Source: Desulfovibrio sp.
GTDB lineage: Bacteria > Desulfobacterota > Desulfovibrionia > Desulfovibrionales > Desulfovibrionaceae
Assembly (NCBI GenBank): GCA_031275955.1
Contig: JAISNZ010000079.1
Location: forward strand, 1 to 11,108
Length of the DNA: 11,108 nucleotides
Reading direction: 5' to 3'
Shown: piece after piece, positions 7,110 through 11,108 of the stretch
Numbering within the stretch: position 1 is the first letter of the stretch
How the letters are laid out: every line of letters begins with the position of its first letter
Made by a program: the position numbers and the translations under genes
Notes under the pieces: model-generated
Told to the model about the DNA's origin: nothing
The model's input: only the letters and a program-made list of their open reading frames with translations
Database searches by the model: none

Positions 7110-7754
7110 ATGCCTCCCTTTTTTCCCGCCACCGACCTCTATGCCATTACCGATGATTCCCTTTCCCTGGGCCGTCCTCTGGAAACCGTCGCGGCCGCCC
7201 TGCTGGCGGCGGGGATCAAGATCCTCCAGTACCGGGAAAAACGGAAAAAGGCGCGGGAGCGGCTGGGCGAATGCCGCCTGCTGCGCGCCATGACCCGCGA
7301 GGCGGGGGCCTGCTTCATCGTCAACGATTATCTGGATATCGCCCTGCTGGCCGAAGCGGACGGAATCCATGTGGGACAGGAGGATCTGCCCGTGGCCGAA
7401 ATCCGGCGTCTGGCCGGCGGGAGCCTGCTTGTCGGCGTCTCCACCCACAGCCCGGCCCAGGCCGCCCAAGCCGCGGCCGAAGGCGCGGACTACATCGGCG
7501 TCGGCCCACTCTTCGCCACCCAAACCAAGGAAGACGTCTGCGCCCCTGTCGGCCTGGAATATCTGGAACACGTCGCGGCCGTCCACGGCGGCCTCCCCTT
7601 TGTGGCCATCGGCGGCATCAAGCGCCGCAACATCGGGCAGGTCGTCTCCCGCGGCGCCTCCTGCTGCTGCCTGGTCTCGGAACTGGTAAGCGCCCCCGAC
7701 ATCCCCGCCCGCGTGGCGGAAGTGCGCAGGGCCATGCGCCGGGAACCCGGCTGA
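7110..7754 (+). CDS. thiE: Thiamin-phosphate synthase ThiE
   Basis: ThiE joins the pyrimidine (HMP diphosphate) to the thiazole phosphate to give thiamin phosphate. The protein is 214 residues, normal for the family. The TIM-barrel motifs appear in order: ATDLYAITDD, QYREK at 40-44, VNDYLDIA with Asp73, GIHVGQEDLP with Asp92, GVSTHS, DYIGVGPLFATQTKEDV, and VAIGGIKRRN. The two aspartates keep the 19-residue spacing of the Mg-binding pair in B. subtilis ThiE (Asp93/Asp112). The phosphate-site strand ends in an unusual triple cysteine (GASCCCLVSEL) where Ala, Ile and Val are more common. The TKEDV loop favours ThiE over the TenI paralogue. The start ATG 7110 has AAGGAG at 7099-7104. It is the last gene of the thi block. 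Confidence 0.94.
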   Translation: MPPFFPATDLYAITDDSLSLGRPLETVAAALLAAGIKILQYREKRKKARERLGECRLLRAMTREAGACFIVNDYLDIALLAEADGIHVGQEDLPVAEIRRLAGGSLLVGVSTHSPAQAAQAAAEGADYIGVGPLFATQTKEDVCAPVGLEYLEHVAAVHGGLPFVAIGGIKRRNIGQVVSRGASCCCLVSELVSAPDIPARVAEVRRAMRREPG

Positions 7755-7842
7755 TCCTCCCGCTAAAAGGCGGCAATGTTTCCAACATTTTCACCTTCGC
7801 ATTTTTCACCAAAACTTCCTTCTTTGGCGTCAAGGGCATCCG
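7755..7842 (+). promoter_or_regulatory. AT-richer spacer before the MFS gene, with inverted and direct repeats
   Basis: This is the first spacer in the window with clearly lower GC than its surroundings. It contains a perfect inverted repeat, AATGTT-TCC-AACATT, at 7775-7789. It has a near-direct repeat, ATTTTCACC at 7787-7795 and ATTTTTCACC at 7801-7810, and a loose inverted pair CCAAA/TTTGG (7809-7813, 7823-7827). The likely roles are a promoter/operator for the MFS gene or a weak end point for thi transcripts. I could not assign convincing -35/-10 boxes. AAGGG at 7832-7836 is the ribosome-binding site for ATG 7843. Confidence 0.45.
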
Positions 7843-9084
7843 ATGGACAGAGCGGACGCGGGGCAAAATCCTTCCCCGGCAGGCGTTTCCGGCGGGTTCT
7901 GGGTTCCCGTCGCCCTGGCGGGGGTCATCCTGATGACGACTCTGGGCATCCGGCAGACGGTCGGTCTCTTCGTCCACCCCATTGTCGCCGAAACCTCCAT
8001 GGGCATCGCCTCCGTCAGCATGGCCCTGGCCATCGGCCAGCTCATGTGGGGGGTTTTCCAGCCCTTTTACGGCGCCTGGGCGGACAAAAAGGGGCCGTTT
8101 CCCGCCCTGGCGACAGGGGCGGCTCTTCTGGCCTGCGGGCAGATCTGCACCATCTGGGGCACCTCCTTTCTCCCCCTGACCGTGGCCCAGGGGCTGCTCA
8201 GTCCAGCAGGAGCCGCCGCCGGGAGTTTTCCCCTGCTCATCGGCATTGTCGCGGCGCGTCTGCCCGCGGACAAACGCTCCCTGTCCGGCGGTCTGATCAA
8301 CGCCGGCGGCTCTCTGGGGCAATTCGCCTTTGCCCCCGTCGTGCAATCCCTGATCAGCCTTTTTCACTACTCCGCCGGGCTGCTTTTCCTGGCCTTCGCC
8401 TCCCTTGCCTCCATCCTGCCGGCCTGGCTGCTCTGCCGGCCCAGAAAGGCGGCGGCGCCCGCCGTTCCCAGCCGGCACGACCCCGGCTCCGGACTGAGAC
8501 AGCGCCTGCGGCTCGCCTTGCGCACCCCCAGCTATCTCTTCCTGCACGCCGGTTTTTTCACCTGCGGCTTCCACGTCGCCTTTCTGACCACGCATCTTCC
8601 GGGCGAGGTCAGCCTCTGCGGCCATACGGCCTCCGTATCCGCGACGAGCCTCTCCATCATCGGGCTGTGCAATATCGCGGGAAGCGTCTTCGCCGGCATA
8701 GCGGGCAAATACTGGCCCATGAAATATATCCTGGCGGCCCTCTATGCCTTCCGCGCCCTGCTGATTGCCGTCTTCCTGCTCTGCCCCAAAAATGAGCTGA
8801 CCTTCTACCTTTTCGCCGTGGGCACGGGCCTGACCTGGCTGGCCACCGTCCCCCCGACGGCGGGCATTGTGGGCAAGCTCTTCGGCACCCGCTATCTGGC
8901 GACGCTTTTCGGCCTGACCCTTCTCTCGCACCAGATCGGCGGCTTTCTCGGGGCCTGGTTCGGCGGCCTGGCCCTCCAGCATTCAGGCAATCTGCTCTGG
9001 GTCTGGCATCTGGACATTGCCCTGGCCCTGTTCGCCGCCGCGATAAATCTGCCCATCAGGGAGGAGAGGGAGGCGGAGTGCTGA
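7843..9084 (+). CDS. MFS transporter, 12 predicted helices, substrate unknown
   Basis: Predicted inner-membrane secondary transporter of the major facilitator superfamily, 413 residues. Hydrophobic segments in two sets of six can be followed from FWVPVALAGVILMTTLGI (about 20-37) to the last helix near LDIALALFAAAINL (about 390-403), with a more polar central loop around 205-225 (CRPRKAAAPAVPSR). The loop between helices 2 and 3 carries the MFS signature as GAWADKKGP, with the conserved Asp and basic residues; a weaker equivalent, GIAGKYWP, is in the second half. ATG 7843 has AAGGG 6 nt upstream. It follows thiE after an 88-nt spacer that has its own repeats, so it may be a separate transcription unit. 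A role in moving a thiamin precursor is possible from position alone, but nothing in the protein shows it. The family call is secure; the substrate is not. Confidence 0.9.
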   Translation: MDRADAGQNPSPAGVSGGFWVPVALAGVILMTTLGIRQTVGLFVHPIVAETSMGIASVSMALAIGQLMWGVFQPFYGAWADKKGPFPALATGAALLACGQICTIWGTSFLPLTVAQGLLSPAGAAAGSFPLLIGIVAARLPADKRSLSGGLINAGGSLGQFAFAPVVQSLISLFHYSAGLLFLAFASLASILPAWLLCRPRKAAAPAVPSRHDPGSGLRQRLRLALRTPSYLFLHAGFFTCGFHVAFLTTHLPGEVSLCGHTASVSATSLSIIGLCNIAGSVFAGIAGKYWPMKYILAALYAFRALLIAVFLLCPKNELTFYLFAVGTGLTWLATVPPTAGIVGKLFGTRYLATLFGLTLLSHQIGGFLGAWFGGLALQHSGNLLWVWHLDIALALFAAAINLPIREEREAEC

Positions 9085-9185
9085 CGGCCTGCTCCTGTTT
9101 CGCGGCCAGGATTTGTCGACAGGCCGCAAACCGGGCTGACGGGGGCGCGGGGGCGTCACGCCGGAGATCGCGCGGGGAAGAAAAA

Positions 9186-9215
9186 ACGGGGCGGGCAAGG
9201 GCTTGCCTGCCCTGT
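9186..9215 (+). other. 14-bp hairpin with two G-U pairs
   Basis: Positions 9186-9199 and 9202-9215 pair over 14 positions. Twelve are Watson-Crick, and 9188/9213 and 9193/9208 are G-U in plus-strand RNA. The innermost pair must open, leaving a 4-nt loop. The same two positions would be A-C mismatches in minus-strand RNA, so the structure favours a plus-strand transcript. No U-run follows on the plus strand. On the minus strand the stem is followed by TTTTTT (9186-9181), so a terminator against antisense transcription remains an alternative. Confidence 0.55.
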
Positions 9216-9239
9216 CGTCCTGTGCTACGTGGAGGCTGA

Positions 9240-9305
9240 GTCGCAAAAACCTCGCCGGAGCCGGCCCGTATCGGGCCGCGCCGAGCGGCGGCGGGACGCC
9301 GCGAC
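9240..9305 (+). promoter_or_regulatory. Possible multi-helix 5' leader domain of the surface-protein gene
   Basis: GTCGC (9240-9244) can pair with GCGAC (9301-9305) to close a domain. Inside it is a perfect 7-bp hairpin, CGGCCCG-TAT-CGGGCCG (9262-9278). CTCG/CGAG (9251-9254, 9282-9285) can flank that hairpin, and GGCG/CGCC (9287-9290, 9297-9300) forms another. The domain ends one base before the Shine-Dalgarno, so folding could affect ribosome access. I do not recognise a known riboswitch family. GC-rich DNA yields many possible pairings, so this is tentative. Confidence 0.35.
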
Positions 9306-9306
9306 C

Positions 9307-9314
9307 AGGAGGAG
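9307..9314 (+). promoter_or_regulatory. Strong ribosome-binding site of the surface-protein gene
   Basis: AGGAGGAG ends 5 nt before ATG 9320. It supports 9320 as the true start of the long frame that runs off the right edge, and argues against a shorter overlapping frame that begins at 9229 upstream of this site. Confidence 0.85.
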
Positions 9315-9319
9315 CTTGC

Positions 9320-11108
9320 ATGTTCCCGGTATCCTGGCGCTTTTTCTCCCTGCGGTCTTTCCTCTCCCTGCCCGGCGCAAAGGCCGGAAATCCAGCCCGC
9401 CTGACCCTGCCTGGACGCTTACGCCTCCAGCCGCTCCCGGTCCTTGCCCTTCTGGCCGCTTTCCTGATTCAGGCCGCCCCGGTCCTGGGGGCGACGCCGC
9501 AACCAGCCTTGAACGCCGCCGTGAGCGGGACAGGCGCCGTACCCGGCAACATCTCCTTCGGTTCTTTTGACGCGGCGCATATCTACGCCGCCTCCAGCGG
9601 CAAAAACCTCTACGGCGCCACCTCCATTGCTCTGCCCACGCGCATCGGGGATCTGTCCGCCCTGCTTCTGGGGCAGGTGGACGCGCAGAAAAACGCGGGA
9701 ACGGGCGCCCTGGTCAATCTGGTCCGGACCCAGGTCAACGCCTTCGGCCTGCCCGGCGGCCTGACGACCATTACCGGCAACGGCGCCACAAGAACGCATT
9801 CGGCAGGCGCTCCAAACGCTTTTGAAGAGATCAGGTGGCTGACCATAAACTCGGGCGCCAACGGCGCGTCGCTGACGAACCTGCATTTTACCGACGTGAA
9901 GGTGGAGAATACATATAATGACGCAACCGGCTCCGGCGGCGTGGTGAACGGGCTGATCGGCAGCGCCTATAACGTCGGCAACGTTTCCACCGACTCCATC
10001 GCCATGGGCGATCTCACAGACAACGAATTTTCCGCCATCTCCGTCAGCCTGCACGGATACAGGGACGATCAGTATCTGGCGGGCGGCGGGGTCCTCGGCC
10101 TGCGATCCACGACAAACTCGGCCCGGATGGGCAATATTGTCGGCAACATCTTCAGGAACGTCACCGTCACCACCGACGAAAGCTCCTCATCCTCAGCCTC
10201 AAGCCATAAAGGAAGCGCCTACATCGAGGGCGGCGGGATCATCGGCGTGGACGCGGTGTCCTCCCCGGGCACCAAAAGCGGCTCGGCATTCATTGAATCC
10301 CTGGTCAACAACCTCTTTACCGACGTCCATGTGGATTCCGGCGACATTATTCTGGGCGGCGGCCTGGTGGGCGTGAACAACAACAGCCAGAACAGGGACG
10401 CCCTGACCTATGCCCAACTGCTGGACGCCAGCGGCAACATCTTCGGCAACGGTGAAGACAACAACATTACGGTCAGAGCCGGTTACTCCCTGCGCGGCGG
10501 CGGGGTCATCGGCGTCAACGGCCTATCCGACGCCCAGGTCCACCTGGATGGCCTGACCGACAACATTTTCGCCGGCATCACGGTGGAAACCGGTTCCTAC
10601 CTCCGGGGCGGCGGCATTGTGGGCCTGAACAGCAACGACGGCGGAGACGCGAAATTTGGCACCATTACCCCAACCGCCGTTGATTCGATTCTCGAAAACG
10701 CCATCGGCAACGTCTTTCTGAACCTGCGGGTGAACGCGGGCACGCTGGCCCCCGGCAACGGCGGCTCTCTTGACGGCGGCGGCATCCTCGGGGCGCGGTC
10801 CAACATGGGCATGGCCACCGTCAGCGGGGTGGTCGGCAACATTTTCAAGGGCCTGCGGGTGAGCGCATCCACCAGCCTCTCCAGTCCCGCTCCTGCCTAT
10901 AACGGCCACCTGGACGGCGGCGGCATCGTGGGGGCCTCCTCGGTGGACAAGGCCAGCCTGCTTGGCGTGAGCGGCAACTACTTTGACGATCTGCATGTGA
11001 CCGTCGCCCAGAACCTGACGGGCGGCGGTATCCTGGGGGCGTCCGCAGCCAACGTCGTCACCGTCATTTCCAGCACAGCTCCCACCCACTGGGCGGTCAT
11101 CACGGATG
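9320..11108 (+). CDS. Large secreted repeat protein, autotransporter-like passenger; 3' end outside window
   Basis: The frame is open without a stop from ATG 9320 to the right edge: 596 full codons, more beyond. I do not recognise a named protein. Residues 1-58 look like an extended signal peptide: a long Arg-rich, aromatic N-region (1-38), a hydrophobic core (PVLALLAAFLIQAAPVLGA, 40-58) and probable cleavage after Ala58. Residues 59 to about 180 are a Gly/Ala/Asn-rich entry region. From about 187 on, the chain is made of divergent repeats, each with an N-x-F turn and a GGG(I/V)xG turn separated by short alternating beta-strand patterns. The visible protein has no cysteine at all, is rich in Gly, Asn, Ser, Thr and Val, and is poor in Lys. 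These traits fit a right-handed beta-helix passenger of a type V (autotransporter) adhesin. The C-terminal barrel that would prove this is not in view. Alternatives are a type I-secreted adhesin or another surface-layer protein. Confidence 0.85.
   Translation, partial: MFPVSWRFFSLRSFLSLPGAKAGNPARLTLPGRLRLQPLPVLALLAAFLIQAAPVLGATPQPALNAAVSGTGAVPGNISFGSFDAAHIYAASSGKNLYGATSIALPTRIGDLSALLLGQVDAQKNAGTGALVNLVRTQVNAFGLPGGLTTITGNGATRTHSAGAPNAFEEIRWLTINSGANGASLTNLHFTDVKVENTYNDATGSGGVVNGLIGSAYNVGNVSTDSIAMGDLTDNEFSAISVSLHGYRDDQYLAGGGVLGLRSTTNSARMGNIVGNIFRNVTVTTDESSSSSASSHKGSAYIEGGGIIGVDAVSSPGTKSGSAFIESLVNNLFTDVHVDSGDIILGGGLVGVNNNSQNRDALTYAQLLDASGNIFGNGEDNNITVRAGYSLRGGGVIGVNGLSDAQVHLDGLTDNIFAGITVETGSYLRGGGIVGLNSNDGGDAKFGTITPTAVDSILENAIGNVFLNLRVNAGTLAPGNGGSLDGGGILGARSNMGMATVSGVVGNIFKGLRVSASTSLSSPAPAYNGHLDGGGIVGASSVDKASLLGVSGNYFDDLHVTVAQNLTGGGILGASAANVVTVISSTAPTHWAVITD
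9878..11041 (+). repeat. Protein repeat array: N-x-F and GGG(I/V)xG units
   Basis: N-x-F turns begin at protein residues 235, 276, 331, 373, 415, 464, 507 and 553 (for example NIFRNVTV, NLFTDVHV, NIFAGITV, NVFLNLRV, NYFDDLHV). GGG turns begin at 255, 304, 346, 393, 430, 486, 533 and 568 (GGGVLG, GGGIIG, GGGLVG, GGGVIG, GGGIVG, GGGILG, GGGIVG, GGGILG). A degenerate first unit starts at residue 187 (NLHFTDVKV, then GGVVNGLIG). Unit length varies from about 41 to 55 residues. The DNA copies are diverged, so the array is old and kept by selection on the protein. Confidence 0.8.

Larger units (their letters stand above)
9085..9319 (+). promoter_or_regulatory. Non-coding leader between the MFS gene and the surface-protein gene
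   Basis: This is the longest gene-free stretch in the window (235 nt). Just after the MFS stop, two helices compete for the same right arm. CGGCCTG 9085-9091 pairs with CAGGCCG 9120-9126, or GCGGCC 9102-9107 pairs with GGCCGC 9122-9127. Next comes a G-rich segment with runs at 9133-9135, 9141-9145 and 9149-9153, framed by TGACG/CGTCA (9137-9141, 9154-9158). Then follow an A-run (9181-9186), a long hairpin (9186-9215), a multi-helix domain (9240-9305) and the Shine-Dalgarno (9307-9314). I see no clear sigma-70 promoter and no U-tailed terminator on this strand. Confidence 0.5.

Noticed and set aside
5501..7132. Long minus-strand frame opposite thiG and thiH
   Set aside because: It is a shadow of two firmly identified enzymes, with no motifs and a Gly/Arg/Gln-rich composition.
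7618..8982. 454-codon minus-strand frame opposite the MFS gene
   Set aside because: The plus-strand frame encodes a coherent 12-helix transporter with the MFS loop motif. The minus-strand product is low-complexity Gly/Ala/Gln/Asp and crosses the thiE end and the spacer.
9115..9305. Resemblance to a c-di-GMP (GEMM-I) riboswitch, from ACAGG...CGCAAACC near 9120 and GTCGCAAAA near 9240
   Set aside because: The spacing, the GAAA tetraloop and the second conserved half do not match the consensus. cmscan against RF01051 would settle it.
9229..9570. 113-codon plus-strand frame starting with GTG upstream of the surface-protein gene
   Set aside because: It has no ribosome-binding site and an Arg/Pro-rich product. 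It overlaps in another frame the ATG 9320 gene, which has a strong Shine-Dalgarno and signal peptide.
9878..11041. CRISPR or DNA-level tandem repeat
   Set aside because: The units are conserved only in protein sequence, in frame, with diverged codons and variable spacing.
10523..11089. 188-codon minus-strand frame at the right edge
   Set aside because: It is antisense to the repeat array, and its product simply mirrors the Gly/Asn/Val repeat codons.

Overview
The window reads as a chromosomal segment of a GC-rich, Gram-negative, strictly anaerobic bacterium. Four things point to a Desulfovibrionaceae-like member of the Desulfobacterota: lipid A genes, an lpxI-type pyrophosphatase instead of lpxH, the oxygen-sensitive ThiH route of thiazole synthesis, and the gene order amidase-ompH-lpxD-fabZ-lpxA-lpxI. 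This taxonomic placement is inferred from gene content and order. Every gene I accept is on the + strand; the long minus-strand reading frames are shadows of GC-rich codons.

Positions 1-4827 form an envelope-biogenesis block. It starts with the 3' part of a periplasmic N-acetylmuramoyl-L-alanine amidase that has a repetitive Ala/Pro/Lys linker. It continues with an OmpH/Skp-type chaperone, then lpxD, fabZ, lpxA and lpxI. lpxD/fabZ and fabZ/lpxA overlap by 4 nt and lpxA/lpxI by 20 nt, so these genes look translationally coupled. LpxA and LpxD are the acyltransferases of early lipid A synthesis, FabZ works on the 3-hydroxyacyl-ACP pool they draw on, and LpxI makes lipid X. lpxB and lpxK are not in the window.

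Positions 4859-7754 are a thiamin block: thiS, thiG, thiH, thiE. It begins 31 nt after lpxI. That gap holds a small all-GC hairpin and a strong Shine-Dalgarno and is too short for a TPP riboswitch. ThiS carries sulfur, ThiH makes dehydroglycine from tyrosine, ThiG closes the thiazole ring, and ThiE joins thiazole to pyrimidine. There is no thiF here.

Positions 7755-9084 hold a more AT-rich 88-nt spacer with small repeats, then a 12-helix MFS transporter of unknown substrate. Positions 9085-9319 are a non-coding region rich in possible RNA structure: a 14-bp hairpin with two G-U pairs and a multi-helix leader ending at a strong Shine-Dalgarno.

The most unusual object starts at 9320 and runs off the right edge. 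It is an uninterrupted frame of at least 596 codons encoding a cysteine-free, apparently secreted surface protein. It has an extended signal peptide and at least eight divergent repeats built on an N-x-F turn and a GGG(I/V)xG turn. It looks like a beta-helical autotransporter passenger, but its C-terminal end is outside the window.
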